A stretch of 64,000 nucleotides of DNA from Ostrinia nubilalis (GCF_963855985.1 NC_087106.1:7795001-7859000); one strand, 5' to 3'. Positions 1 to 12,265 are shown, numbered from the stretch's first letter. Translations and numbers: made by a program. The notes: generated from the letters alone by a model not told the origin.

Positions 1-3000
1 ATGAGGTTTAGCTGCTCTTCGACGGCTGACCGCATTGTTGGGAGGACTAATTCTGGGTCGATCTGGGGAAATATGAAGCAGTTTTTGAGGTATGTTACGA
101 TGTAAATGTTGCTTCTTTGCTGCTCTGGCCTTCTCACCACATTATTGTCTCAAAACAGTGGTAGAATTAAAAGTTTAACAGGACCAGCTTTCGCGGAGGT
201 GTGATAGGTAGCGGTCACCAGAGATGTTAGAATAGAATAGAATTACTTTATCCAGCATGTAACATTTAGGAGCATACATATTTCATTTTATTGTGGCATG
301 CTGAAAAAGCGGGCTCTCAGCAAAAATCGTAACATGACACTAGTCGTCAAGTCACGTAGCTGATTTTCAGCGGGTTGAACTATCGGTAGTGATATCATTG
401 ATGATTCAGAATATCATCAGTAGTTGACCTCTAAAAGTTAGAACATCGAAAGGACTGTAGACAGTATCGATACCATCGAGTTAACTCGCTAAGAAAATAG
501 TATCGATAACGTAACGACTGTCGGCTTTGCGCTTCTACCTTCGGCCTGATCATCATTTTTCATTAGATAAAGTTATAGTTCAACAAATCCAAAAATAAAT
601 CTCGAAATTATTAAGTTATAAAGCTTTAAATGCTTTTCAAAACTCCAATTCCAAAAAACATACCTAACTCTTTTTTTACTAACCTTCTGGTAGCCATGCA
701 CCAAGACAATTCCAAGATTGGTGGGCACGAGTCGTCGGCCGCTGCCCACGATGACGTAGTTCCTCTGGCAGATGTTGTTGATGTGAACGGGGATTGACGC
801 GTCGGTGCCTATGCCGTGTTTCTCCATCAGCGTGATGACCTGAGATCACAAAGTCGATTTATTCACACATATTTAATAGTTTAAGTAATAAATAACATTT
901 TCTTTTCTGTCAGTGTACTCGGCCTGGAAGCTGCTAGCGCAAAAATAATTTATCCTGTACTTTGAATCTACACTCAACATCAAATAAACCGCACCTTCCG
1001 CGACGCGAACTTTAAAGATTTCCTTCTGACACAATCATGGTACCCCAACAATATTGGTGTTATTTGAAAGCCCAATAAATATCCTTAAAGAAAAATACAT
1101 TTCATTTCTAAATAAATGATTAACATATACCATAAATGTGACTTGAAAATAGACCTCACTTTGGGCTCACCTCTGGGATCAATTAGACCAATTTTTATGG
1201 TCATAAAACCGAATAAAGATGTCACGTGTCCTCTTTAACAGATGGATAGCGATTAATCCCATCTTAACAGTTTTACGGCCGAATACTGAAACGCCATTTA
1301 AATATTTGACGGCTTCTCAAATAGTTAAGCAGCTCCTAAACTTACATTTCGCATACTCAAAACAATATCTGAGCAGTTCTCAATTTTTAAGCACCTCTCA
1401 AATTAAGTTGCACTCAAACGCCACATAAATGAATTTTCGCATACTGAAACGCCATTCAACGCTAAGCATTACTCAAACAACTGTCAAATCGTCTTAAGCA
1501 GCTGTTAAATTTGAGAGTGCTTGCGCGGTATCTTAAATCCTATTCTTATACCTAAATCGACCTAAATAGTGGTAAATAATGTGTGTCATCGTTATCATTT
1601 CTTTCGAGCCTCGAGGAAATACCTAGATCGCAGGAACGCAATAATGCTGAACGCTATTGAAAAATATTATTATAATGACATGCAATTCCGAGCGAGGTTC
1701 CGCATCTCTAAAGAAACGGTGTTGTGTCTGGATTCATAATTTGGAAGCTCTTTGAAACCCCGCACCAAACGCCATACAACCAGTGGACCAAATACTTATT
1801 ATAACCCTACTGTTCTACGCAACGGGAAGTTATGAACGTGTAATCCTAAATTCTTTAGAAATTTCCATCGATGTAAACAAACACTTGTGCACACAATTAC
1901 ACTATAATACTCACGTTTTCTTAATATCATACACATTATTTCACATGCTCATGAAACCAACTTTATTCTCATGATGAAACAAATATGAAATCTAACATTG
2001 AAAACAAAATATTTTAACAAAATGTTTGGATGGTGAAAATTTGTTCTTCATGTTAAAATGTCAAATCGACATTTGACGTTTCAATTTAGGTCCTATCTCT
2101 GGAAAATCTGTAAGTCATAGACAATATTCATAGATAATAATCTGTAAATTTTATCGATTTTATTTCAAGTATTCAATTATTTCAATTACCAATTACTTTG
2201 ATAATATTAATTTAAAATAAAATATAAACGAGGTTATATTCAACAATGTATTTTTTCTTCATTGAATGCAACAACACACTTTGCGAAGAAGTCTTTGAAT
2301 TCAGCTTTATTATACAGACAAGTGTCACATAAAAAAGGCCTTTCGACCACTTTTCGACTGGTTTACGATTTTATTGTGCACTTTGTCTAGACCCACAGTA
2401 TAATTTAAATTATATTTCCTAAACAAATAAAAAAGGGAAAATTAAATTTTCTTTGATTAAGAAGATCCTATTTTGACGATCACATTACTGATCTCAATAT
2501 CAATCAGAAGAGGGATTGATATTAATAATTATACAAACGATCTTTAAAAATCTAATAATCGTCTGTTGCAGTCCGTAAATGACATTTACAGAATTGCGAT
2601 TAACGAGAGATTTTGTCACATCACTAGTAGATCAACTGACATAGACTAAAAATTCGTCAATGTCAGTTGGCCATATTTGTTTACATTTAGGGAAATTTCT
2701 AAAGAACTAAGGTATACTAGGTGATATCTTCCACATCGAACAGCCAACTGTGCATCGTATAGTGCACAAAGTAACAACCAAAATAGCTGCTATGAAATCG
2801 CTTTACATAAACATGCTTATTTCTGAGGAATAATATGGGGACATCGCATAGTAGCATTTCCAAGAGTTGTTGATTTGTCAATTTGATGCTCTGTCAACAA
2901 TGATAAATGTCAATTGTGGTTACGTTTCGGTCCACGATCGCCACTTAATAGATTTCAACAATAAAAAGTATCACCTTTAAAATTATTTTTTTAATTAAAT

Positions 3001-6000
3001 AAAAATGCAAGCATTAATTTTTTTATATGATAAAACGAGATTTATATATAATAGAAACTAAAAATAAACTGTTCTATGTTAAGTTGATTGAGTATATTTC
3101 CATAAAAGACAATACATAACCAAACGATGCTGCGTGTAATGAATAAAAAACGTAAAGTTATCATTTGTGTAAATGAAAACATACTTTTTTTGGTAAATGT
3201 TGCCAGTAGGTAAACATTTGAGAGCTGCTTAGCTGATCACGGCTTCAAGTCCGTTGAGTGGCGTTTGAGAATACCATTTAAAATTGAAGGATACTTAAAT
3301 TTAGGAGCCCGTCAGCTGAGTGACAGATTTGAGTAGTGTTTCAGTATTCGGCCGTTATAGTCATAAAAAATGGCTATAGCGTAATTACCTATTTTTTGAA
3401 GAAGTGACTCTGGATCCTTGTAAAGACACATTTTTGGGGTAAAAACCTTTCCTTTAATGAAATGAAGTTTAGAACTAAGCTTTCAAATGGTACCAACGTT
3501 GGTGGGAAGTGGGGATGCATACGTTTGATAAGTGCTTGTCGCGGGAGGTGCGATTTATTTAATGCCGAGTGTATCTTGACTATCCAAATAGAAATATAAT
3601 TTTATGCTTCGGAGGATACGTAATGACTGTGTGTATGTTTTCACCTAATTTCTTTTGCATTACAACCTCTCTGAAACTATTTATTTTGACATTACTGAGT
3701 TAGGATAGCCTAGCGCTCGTGCAATCGGGCCTCGGTAATACACTTTAGTACTTTTTGTCTGGGTGTCCACGGAAGACCAATGTCATGGCATTTCTGCGAT
3801 GCTACTACACCATGCTGATTGGCGCACCTTTTCAGTATCATGTGCATGTTAATCTTATATTTCTTTCTCTCTCAGTAAGGTGGTCGGGAGGCAAAGTCTG
3901 GCACTCGACGAGCCTGTGGTCGTGCGCTCGCAGCACGTCGTCAAAGGTACACGCATTCCTAACTCTGTAAGGTACACACATTCCTGACTCTGTACGGTAC
4001 ACTCACCCCTGACTCTGTAAGGTACACACACACCTGAATCTGTAAGGTACACTCACCCCTAACTCTGTACACTCACCTCTGCTTCAGTAAGGTAGTCGGG
4101 AGGCAAAGTCTGGCACTCGATGAGCCTGTGGTCGTGCGCTCGCAGCACGTCGTCCAAGGTACACGCATCCCTAACTCTGTGAGGTACACTCACCACTGAC
4201 TGTAAGGTACACTCACCACTGTCTCTGTAAGGTACACTCACCCCTGACTGTAAGGTACACGCACCCCTCTGTGAGGTAGACTCACCACTGACTGTAAGGT
4301 ACACTCACACCTGACTCTGTAAGATTTACTCACCCCGGACTCTGTGAGGTACACTCACCCCTGATCTGTAAGGTAGACTCACCACTGACTCTGTAACGTA
4401 CACTCACCCCTGACTCTGTAAGGTACACTCACCCCGGACTCTACGAGGTACACTCACCTCTGACTCTGTAAGGTACACTCACCACTGTCTCTGTAAGGTA
4501 CACTCACCTCTGCTTCGGTAAGGTAGTCGGGAGGCGAAGTTTGGCACTCGACGAGCCTGTGGTCGTGCGCTCGCAGCACGTCGTCCACTTGCAGCAACGG
4601 CACGAACTCGTCCTTGCCAAACGCCTGCGACACACGACACAAGATTAACCCTACAATTTAGATACTTTCTGATTAAAAATATTTAGTTTGAATTAGTCCG
4701 TCAGTTGATTTATCAAAAATGCCCGACACGTATTTTTTGCTTTATCAAATGAATGAAAATTGAGAGACATACGCGTGCAAAAGATCAAAAGTGGAGGCCA
4801 GTGATGTCAATGCGTGATAAAACTACACTTTTTACTTGGCAAGGCGTGCAGTCGCAGACATGTTGCAACATGTCGCCGGATGACGCACACGGATACAAGT
4901 CACCGGCATGATTATTTTGAAATAAATAAAGGTGCCGACACTTAGCTAAAGGGCTGTATCGGTAGTTTTATAGGTTTACTGTTTTACACTTCGATTAAAT
5001 TGGTCAACTGCTAAATAATATAGCAATCAGATTCTGATAGTTGGATGTTTTGTTCCACTGGCATTTGCTAATGGGCAGTAGCTCATAAAATGTTTCTCGC
5101 TGTAGAACATTTTCCTATTTAGACCTTCAGATCGTCAGGATTAACGCCGTCTATTTAGTAGAGTATAGAAGTCTTTCAGCAATCGTAAACTAAAGGCTAA
5201 TACATTAGCCAAGTCCGTGTCGTGCCACGCGCAGTATAGGGTACCGTAGTTTTTGTTAAAATATAAGCTAAATATGCTTGTGTCACGAGTGTGCTCACCA
5301 CAATAGTCGAGCGGCGGCGGGGACCGAATCCGCGTTCCCCGGATCACAAATCAGCCAGTCCGACCCCTCACAGTTCGGCTATCGTGGCTTCAGTTGTCCG
5401 TCGTAAAGGCTAAAAATGACAACACACCTGCCAATGCATAATCTCGGTGTATCCAGCCTCAACCAGGGTATTCCCCGTGTAATAGAACGTCTCCGAACCG
5501 ATCTCGAAGGTTATGGTGGTGCTGAGGTACTTGCAGTCCTTAGAGAGAGTCGCTATGAAGTGCCGCGTGATGTAGTCGTAGATACGCCACATGTCGCCTT
5601 CAAGTTCGTTCTCGCCTGGAAAGAGAATAATATTTTTTTTTTCTTTTTTTTATTTATAATACTAGCGACTCACCCCTGCTTCGCACAGGTACCTAAAATA
5701 CTTAAAAACCTTCCTCATGAATCACTCTATCTAATAAAAAAACGCATCACAATCCGTTGCGTAGTTTTACAGATTTAAGCATACATAGGAACAGACAGAG
5801 CGAAGCGACTTTGTTTTATACTATGTACTATGTATGCAGTGATAGTGATGATTGGATGAGAACTGCATGACTATTCTAAAACGCTAATTGCGTAATTTCG
5901 AGTATGTCTGTCACCGTCGCTCATGGTGGGATCTCACTTTGCGTGAGAGGTGACAACATTCGAAACTTCGGAAAACGTTTTTCGGAATAACCCCGCAAAT

Positions 6001-9000
6001 TCTCTCTCACTCTCACTCACGTAATGTGAGTTGCTGTAATCAGCCTGTAAATGATTACTAGGTATATGACTCCTATATTATACAGCCTAGCAATCACTAT
6101 AGGCCAGATACTCCATTTTGTCTCTGGTCAAATATAAGAGGGTTGTACTCCTGCCGTGAAAACAAGATGATAACGATCATGATGATGATGATAATAAAGA
6201 AAAAGATGTAGATGAGGATGAATATGAAGATGAGATGATGTCATTCGTTTCAATCACGACAGCCGCGTTCGTGGTGACCACGGGTCACCCCACCACTAGG
6301 TGGACTGACGATCTGGTGAAGGTCGCGGGAAGTACTTGGATGCAGATGGCAGCTCAGGACCGGTTGTTACGGAAATCTTTGGGGGAGACCTTTTTCCAGC
6401 AGTGGACGTCATTTGGCTGAAATCATAGTTATTATGATGATGATAATGAACATACTCGCATGCCTCATAGGTGTGATAGGAGGATGGTCGCCAGCGTCGT
6501 GTCCCTTCTTCGGGCGGTTGATGCCATTCGCGATCAGGGCGCGGACTTCTGCGCCCCATTTGTTGGAGTGTTGCTGCTGCTTCAATGTACCACTAGAGAT
6601 AAAACAAATAAATTATCGTACCTAGAAAAGTGTAGTCATTATTTGGATAAAACTGCAAAGAAAGCAAAGCAATGTTGTACTTTTGTTTTAACTTTCAATC
6701 AAAAACTGTATTTTTTACGATAGAAATATGTACACATAACTTACATCAAGTCATAATTTTCTGGATAACTGCTTGTCTCAGTACGAGGGTAGGAAATGTA
6801 ACCTTGAGTGTACAATCTCTCAGCAACCTATAAACACAAATAATTATTTAGAAAATCATAACAAATACATAGTCAAAACACTGTAAGTGCAAGATATAAA
6901 ATCGTAATTCTTCTATCTACATTACATTTTAAAAAACATGAGTAAATTCTGACAATCTGTTAAAGGTCGCACCTGGAAGCGGGCGGCGCAGGACCGGTCT
7001 TTGTGGAAATCCTTAGAGGAGGCCTTTGTCCTTCAGTGGACGTCATTCGGCTTAAATAATGATATGTAAATTCATTTTTGTTGGCTGTAATTATAAACTT
7101 AATCAAACATGCATCATTTACAGGGTATTGCAACATTTCGTACCATACACTGAACTCTGAACCGAAAACTAACCTGCATAGCATGATGAGGTCCCATTCC
7201 AAGTCCCGCACTGGCCACTCTCATCAGCTCCACGGTATTCAAAGCAACTGGACGAGCTTTGATTTTTTCTTTTGCTTGAACATTCACCACCCTGAACAAA
7301 AAGATATTAATGTTTAAACAACTTTTACAAGTAACTTAAATATTGTATTGCTCAAGTTTGTAAATAAAAAATGTATTTATTGCCTTTGAGCCTTAATTAT
7401 TATACAAACAGGAAGTGGAATCTTACAATTTACATTTATTATTTCAACTAAGTGGATAAACTTACAAAGCTTCTTTTATTTCCTTGATGCCAGCAAGGAA
7501 CATATTCGCAATATCTCTCTCGAAAGACCTCACTCTCTTCCATTCTAGTGGCAGTTCTCTTCCCTCAGAGGTAGAAGCAGTCACGCGGAGCACCCAGAAA
7601 GACTCCGGCTTGAATGTCTGAATCTCATCGTGCCGTTGGACGCAGAAACCAAGAGTTGGAGTTTGGCATGGCCCGTAGGATATCAGTGAGGCATCTAGAT
7701 CACCATATCTACCTAGAATTTCGTAATACACAATGTTTAGTACAAGTAGGAAGTATAAACCCTTTATAAGAGAGTAAAAATATAGCCCTAACATTTATTT
7801 TAAATCTTTTTTTACTGATTTAACTCTTTATCCTATATTATATTGTCACAATAATTTGAACTTTATTCACTTATCATAAGTGAATAAATAAAGGTCCAAA
7901 AACCATATACAACAAGAGATACAACAACTTTACTTGTATTTTGATTGATGCATTAATTTACCTTGAAAATACTTAGTCTGGAATCTAGTAAACGCACACC
8001 CAATCCGTAAGTCCAACTCTTGACGAGCATCTACACACCGTGACTGGTTCTCATTGGGCCTGCCCAAGTTCATCATGGCTGCTTTAATGTCTTTATCTGT
8101 GATGGCAGAGAAGTGTGCACGATACGTCACTAGGGGTGAGTTTACATCGTTCTTTAGGTAGCCCTGGACACAACTCATGACCTGAAAAGTTTAATAACAA
8201 TTTATTGTCAACACAATACAATTGACAGCAATAGCTTTTTCTATCCATAGGCAACTGGGCACAAAAAGAAATCTTAAAAGGGAATTATAACTTAAATAAA
8301 AAAGACAATAATGGATTCCTGCATTCTCCCAAGCCTAACTTATGCTAGCCAGACATGGGTCTTTACGGAAAGAGTAAAAAACAAAATCTCCTCTTGTCAA
8401 CACGCAATGGAGAGAAGTATCTTAAAACTAAGAAGAATACAAAAGACTAGAAACACAGACATCCGTATGAAAACTAAATTATCAGATGCTCTTAAATTTA
8501 GCCTAAAGCAGAAGTGGAACTGGGCAGGTCATTTGGCAAGATATAAAGATAAGAGGTGGACCTATCAAACAACAAAATGGCAAGGCCCAAAAGGCAAAAG
8601 AAACGTAGGACGGCCGAAGAAAAGATGGGCCGATGACATAACAAACAAGGCAGGGAAAAATTGGATGCACATAGCCAGCGACAGGGAAAGGTGGAAAAAG
8701 ATGGAGGAGGCTTTTACCCAAGTGGGGCCACAAACAAGAGATATAGATTAATTGAATCAAACTGGAAAAATGTGGAATATAAAGCTATAATAATAAAAAT
8801 AATCCATAGGCAAAAATAGGTGTTACAAAGGTACACACTAAAATCTAATTCAGTAGGTAATACTTAGAATATTATTATTCTAATTAGAAAATTACCATAC
8901 TATAAATATTGGTGTTAAACATCAAATAGAAATAGAATTGCTAGTAAATTATACTTTCTCTGTAACTACTGACCTCAAAGCAGATATTTTCTCCTTCTTT

Positions 9001-9434
9001 ATCACAATCAAGCCAAAGTATCAGCAGATCACATCCTCTGGCCTCTTGTGCCAAGAAAGCGGGTATTCTCAATCGAGGCATAGCTTCCTTCTTCTCTGTC
9101 GGGCAACTAAACAGCTCCACAGGATCCACTTTATCCCAGTTATTGTATTTACCGGTAAAATCCAAACCCATAACATGCCCACAAACAGAAGTCATTTTAA
9201 ACCGGACTGGCTCATTTTTAAAAGTGCCATTCCATTCATGAACTGAACAAGCTCCATTTTGACCTAAAAGTAAAGTTTTATTAGAGAAATTCACCCAATT
9301 ACGCGAATTATAAACCAATAACTAATCGATAGAATTCGAGTACCTTTATTGGTACTAGATTTGCCATTACTAAGAATGTTAGCAAGATTCTGTGCTAAAG
9401 ATGGCTTTTCAGCCACCATCAAAGCAGTTCTCAT
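1..9434 (-). CDS. TOP3B: DNA topoisomerase 3-beta (spliced, 3' end outside window)
   Basis: Type IA topoisomerase that passes single strands of DNA or RNA; in animals it works with TDRD3 (family knowledge). Coding exons read on the minus strand with GT-AG borders and matching phases: 9344-9434, 8974-9263, 7962-8181, 7466-7712, 7174-7291, 6745-6827, 6456-6592, 5428-5615, 4508-4624, 684-839, 1-62, about 570 codons. The Toprim domain opens with [15 protein letters not shown] and has the acidic motif DCDKEGENI near residue 120. The catalytic tyrosine lies in [10 protein letters not shown] (exon 6745-6827). Later blocks include [26 protein letters not shown] and [15 protein letters not shown]. The start at 9434 is chosen because it matches the family N-terminus; an in-frame ATG further upstream is not needed. 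The C-terminal zinc-finger and RGG region lies beyond base 1. Introns hold several transposon relics. Confidence 0.95.
1186..3382 (+). mobile_element. Degenerate PIF/Harbinger transposon in TOP3B intron
   Basis: The two ends are inverted and similar: GGTCATAAAACCG and GGCCGAATACTGAAACGCC near 1198-1295 answer TTTCAGTATTCGGCCG and TAGTCATAAAAAATGG near 3341-3375. Inside are broken transposase pieces in plus orientation. [17 protein letters not shown] (about 1680-1730) and LLFYATGSY (about 1800-1830) match the N-terminal part of HARBI1-like proteins. [18 protein letters not shown] (about 2720-2775) matches their helix-turn-helix region. Stops and frame changes make it inactive. Confidence 0.7.
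1851..2707. mobile_element. Fold-back insertion nested in the Harbinger relic
   Basis: Inverted ends TTCTTTAGAAATTTCC...GTAAACAAAC (1851-1884) and GTTTAC...GGAAATTTCTAAAGAA (2674-2707) bound about 850 bp of AT-rich DNA with no recognisable coding. It splits the Harbinger transposase remnants. Inside, 2328-2402 is shared with 34015-34085. Confidence 0.5.
3870..3943 (-). pseudogene. Partial duplicate of TOP3B exon 3' end (copy A)
   Basis: About 74 bp nearly identical to the 3' part of exon 4508-4624, from GACGACGTGC to the splice end. It has a one-base loss near 3942 (CGTCGTCAA instead of CGTCGTCCA in plus orientation). No acceptor precedes it. Its donor border has decayed: CTGAGAG replaces the GTGAGT consensus. 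Confidence 0.75.
3944..4507 (-). repeat. Minisatellite built from a TOP3B 5' splice donor
   Basis: Imperfect tandem units of roughly 20-25 bp, in plus orientation CTCTGTAAGGTACACTCACC with CCTGA-like spacers. On the transcribed minus strand each unit holds GGTGAGTGTACC, identical to the real donor of exon 4508-4624. I count about 15-16 ACTCACC (GGTGAGT) motifs between 4010 and 4508. The array is interrupted by exon copy B. Confidence 0.85.
4079..4157 (-). pseudogene. Partial duplicate of TOP3B exon 3' end (copy B)
   Basis: Second partial copy of the 3' end of exon 4508-4624. It encodes the same [11 protein letters not shown] block with V to I and S to L changes, followed by an intact GTGAGT donor. 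It starts abruptly at the same internal point as copy A, which suggests one ancestral truncated copy that was then re-duplicated. Confidence 0.8.
4508..4624 (-). CDS. TOP3B: TOP3B exon whose 3' end and donor are multiplied downstream
   Basis: Genuine 117-bp exon (both ends phase 0) between acceptor GTGTCGCAG and donor GTGAGTGTACC, ending PPDYLTEAE. Its last ~75 bp are copied twice further into the intron (4079-4157 and 3870-3943). Its donor sequence is expanded into a minisatellite (3944-4507). Neither exon copy has an AG acceptor at its 5' border, so they look like decoys rather than usable exons. Confidence 0.9.
5655..5830. repeat. Lepidopteran interspersed repeat (TACTAGCGACTCACCCC type)
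   Basis: Begins TACTAGCGACTCACCCCTGC and ends near CAGACAGAGCGAAGCGACTT. It resembles the many short non-autonomous repeats of moths whose ends contain the chequered 'processing of proper sites / GCTTCGCACGG' words. It lies in a TOP3B intron. I cannot assign a family name from sequence alone. Confidence 0.4.
6276..6450 (+). mobile_element. RTE-like non-LTR 3' end fragment
   Basis: Encodes [13 protein letters not shown] then [25 protein letters not shown] and a stop. This is the very C-terminus of RTE/BovB-type endonuclease-reverse transcriptases, followed by an ATGATGATGATAATG microsatellite tail as expected for RTE ends. It is antisense to TOP3B, and the tail lies immediately beside the splice donor at 6455. 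Confidence 0.7.
6745..6827 (-). CDS. TOP3B: TOP3B exon carrying the active-site tyrosine
   Basis: This 83-bp exon reads [17 protein letters not shown] then SSYPENYDL. The tyrosine of SYPR (codon at 6791-6789) is the nucleophile that forms the phosphotyrosine bond in type IA enzymes (family knowledge). The acceptor ends TTTATAG and the donor is GTAAGT. It leaves two bases that complete an Ile codon with the next exon at 6592. Confidence 0.93.
6966..7057 (+). mobile_element. Short RTE-like 3' end fragment
   Basis: About 90 bp matching the same C-terminus ([22 protein letters not shown]), antisense in a TOP3B intron. Confidence 0.55.
8240..8790 (+). mobile_element. RTE-like element, C-terminal reverse-transcriptase fragment with open frame
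   Basis: An uninterrupted 146-codon frame (8311-8751) reads [11 protein letters not shown], then a [11 protein letters not shown] block, ending [19 protein letters not shown]. This is the C-terminal thumb and tail region of RTE-clade endonuclease-reverse transcriptases. It is 5' truncated near 8240, lacks the YADD palm, and lies antisense inside the TOP3B intron between exons 8181 and 8974. Of the RTE-like fragments here it is the longest and best preserved. It is a transposon fragment, not a host gene. Confidence 0.8.
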
Positions 9435-10096
9435 GATGAATTCAAAATAATTACAGAGGGATTCATAAAAATGTTGTGTACGAATCCAAAAATACACGCA
9501 GGATAAAATTTATCGAACAGAAACAGACAGACATGACGTTTATAAATTTTGACATTTGTAATTTAGTGTTTTCACAAGAAAAACACAATTTCTACTATTT
9601 ATTTAGTGACTTTTTTAAACACTAAAAAAAAGCACATTCACAAAACTTTGTTTCTGAAATATGCAATGATATTAAAGAACTATAGTTAAGTTACGTTCAT
9701 AGAAATTACGATTTGAATCCGTGCCGAGCTATTCCAAATTGCACACATTGACAAATGTAACTGATAAGTGAAACAAAAGATACGAAATAGCACGCAAATG
9801 AAAGAGATAGCTATAGTTTTAACGATTCTGCACTAACTAATCTATGTCCGCAGCGCACGCATCCTTATCGCTCTAACGTCAAAACAAGATCGCTTTCTCT
9901 TTCTTAACTTGAACATGGCGCATGGCGTCTTGATTGTTTGCATAAATAATTGAAAATATAAATACTAAATAATTTTGCATAATCACATGTGGTAAGAGAT
10001 CCCTTGTATTTTGTTTACTTTAGAGTCATAATTGGTACACTTTCGAAACACACACGATGGCATTTTTTATTTATTTTGGTAAGAACACAGGAACTT
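9435..10096. promoter_or_regulatory. TOP3B upstream region, probable promoter
   Basis: About 660 bp upstream of the TOP3B start codon on the minus strand and before the first transposon on the NDFIP side. It is AT-rich, with no conserved coding and no clear TATA box at a convincing distance. The promoter assignment rests on position only. The NDFIP start region is about 3.3 kb further on. Confidence 0.35.
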
Positions 10097-10104
10097 ACGG
10101 TGTG

Positions 10105-12257
10105 CAGTGCCGTATTATCCATAAGGCACTTTAGGCCAGTGCCTAGGGGCCCACTATGACCAGGGGCCCAGCACTCCCGATAAAAAATAAAAAAAATAAA
10201 TGATAAAGATTATTTTTATGCAACAAAACTCAAACCACCTCAAAACTGCGCCTTATTTTGGTTTACATAATTATTCAATCGTCATATTTCGATATTGTGG
10301 AAGTTGTGGAACCTAATTCATTTTCGTAACGTTGGCATTAACTGCTTTGGTTTACATGACAGGTCGACGGTCGATGCCCTTCAGAGGTTAAAAAGCCTCA
10401 CTGCGAAGGCTAGGGAAAGGGGTGAGGGTGTGTTGGCAGTATCATTCGATCTAGGCAGTAGGCACTTCAACATCACAAAGTGCCTCAGTACCTTCGAGCG
10501 CTGCTGGCCGATTACTTACGGGACCGCGAAGTCCTGTATGTTAACAGAGACGGCCAGCTCAAACGGCGCGGCGTAGCCAGCGCGTTCCGCAGGGTTCGGT
10601 GCTCGGTCCACTCTTGTGGAACCTATTAGGCTTCAACTGGCTCCTCCGGGGCGTCCTTCTCGCGGGCATGCGTGTCATATGCTATGCGGATGACTACCCG
10701 GGGAAGACATTGGGGGCCGCGGCACGGCTGGCGTCGGCGGGCGGCACATTAGTCGCTCGCAGAATACGACGCCTCAGCCTGAAAGTCGCGCTGGAGAAGA
10801 CTGAGGCCCTCTTCTTTCCGGGGCCTCGCCAGCGCGCCCCTTCCGACGCCCACATTGTGGTTGAGGACGTTAGGATTGACATCAAAGGCCAGATGAAATA
10901 TCTGGGCCTTACGCTTGACAGGAGGTGGCATTTTAGACCGCACTTCAACGGGATAGCGCCACGCCTCCTCAAAGCAGCCGGCGCACTGAGTTGGCTCCTC
11001 CCGAATTTGGGAGGGCCACAAACGAGGTGTTATGCCGCAAATACTTTATATGCCGGCGTTCTGAGGAGCATGGCGCTGTATGGCGCCCCAATCTGGGCGG
11101 ACGCACTCAACAAGAGGGAGAATGCTGCCCTTCTGCGCAGACCCCAGCGGACCATAGCGCAGAGGGTCGCAAGGACCTACCGCACGGTAGGGCACGTTGC
11201 GGCATGCGTCCTCGCTGGTACTCCTCCTTGGGAGCTTGAAGCTTGTCTGTCATCTATCACTGGATGGCAGACCAGAAGGCGCGTGGAAAGCGCCCGGCCC
11301 CGGACCAGGGTGGCACCGTCAGGTAGGAAGAGCGCGAGATCATGATCGACCGCTGGAAGGAAGACATGACTCGTGCGCAGTTTGGCCACCGCACTCTAGA
11401 CGCCATTGGTCCTGTTTTGGACCAATGGTTGGAACGACCGCACGGGTTCCCCACGTTCCGTCTGGCGTAGGTGCTGACCGGGCATGGCTACTTCGGTTCG
11501 TACCTGCATAGAATCAGGCGAGAGGAATCCCCGCTGTGCCACAAATTCGGCGCGGCGGATGACACGGTGCAGCATATCCTCGCGGTTTGCACAGGCTGGG
11601 AGGAGCAGTGCCGTGTCCTCACTGCGGTCGTGGGCCGGAATATTTCACTTCCGAGCCTGGTCAACGCCATTCTGGGAAGTGAAGGATGCTGGAAGGCGGT
11701 CGCCTCCTTTTGCAAAGAGGTCATCCTTCAGAAGGAGGCAGCGGAGCGCGGGCGGGAGAACGATCCTCTCGCCTCATCGCTCCGCAGGCGGAGAAGGGGG
11801 TGGAGAAGGCGGTTGTACGACCGTTCTACTCTGCCCCCAGGTGGTGGCCAGCAGGCCGGGGGTACGGGGGCACTCTTGTCACCTCCGTCTGACGGGAACG
11901 GCTTGGCGTTTCGGGCCATTCCCGTCGGACCCCCACAAGGGGGGCGTGTAGGGCACTGTAGGGTCCGCCGTGTAGGCGAGCTGTCTCCGGTGGTGTCGCG
12001 GAAGTCTAAGGCTACAGCCGGATACTCGCGACACCCCCACTTTGGCGATGATATTATGGAACGCCGCGGAGGTTTTAGTGGGTATACCCCGTCCTTTTCA
12101 GGACGGAGCAGCGCCCTTTTTAGGGCGCCGGGAGTCCCACACACCACCCTGTCCCCCGGCAGTGGTGACGGTGCGCAAAGCATTTCCTCCGCGACAAAAA
12201 AAGGGGGGCCCGAAACGAGTTGTGCCTAGGGGCCCCGAGATGGTTAATCCGGCCCTG
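10105..12257. mobile_element. hAT-type element with 8-bp target duplication, host of an R1-like insertion
   Basis: Left end CAGTGCCGTATTATCC and right end GGTTAATCCGGCCCTG are imperfect terminal inverted repeats. They are flanked by the perfect 8-bp direct repeat ACGGTGTG (10097-10104 and 12258-12265), the hallmark of hAT insertions. No hAT transposase is visible. Most of the interior is the R1-like fragment. Confidence 0.8.
10340..12221 (+). mobile_element. R1-clade non-LTR retrotransposon relic (RT to 3' UTR)
   Basis: 5'-truncated and frame-broken. The palm begins with STVDALQRLKSLTAKARERG and GVLAVSFDL (10360-10450), followed by a damaged stretch. An open frame at 10599-11345 holds LGPLLWN, CYADD (the catalytic motif), MKYLGLTLDRRW and SMALYGAPIWAD. 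A further frame, 11471-12229, has CHKFGAADDTVQH..C, the cysteine-histidine C-terminal domain of R1-clade ORF2. The tail near 12170-12200 (GCGCAAAGCATTTCC then an A-run) resembles R1-like 3' UTRs. A 14-bp direct repeat GTGCCTAGGGGCCC at 10139-10152 and 12222-12235 may be its target duplication. Confidence 0.85.
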
Positions 12258-12265
12258 ACGGTGTG

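Noticed and set aside
8503..8760. Minus-strand open frame over the RTE-like fragment
   Set aside because: Shadow of the RTE-like coding frame on the plus strand.
11484..12183. Several GC-rich overlapping frames on both strands
   Set aside because: Alternative readings of the R1-like 3' region; only the frame with the CHKFGAADD motif is meaningful.
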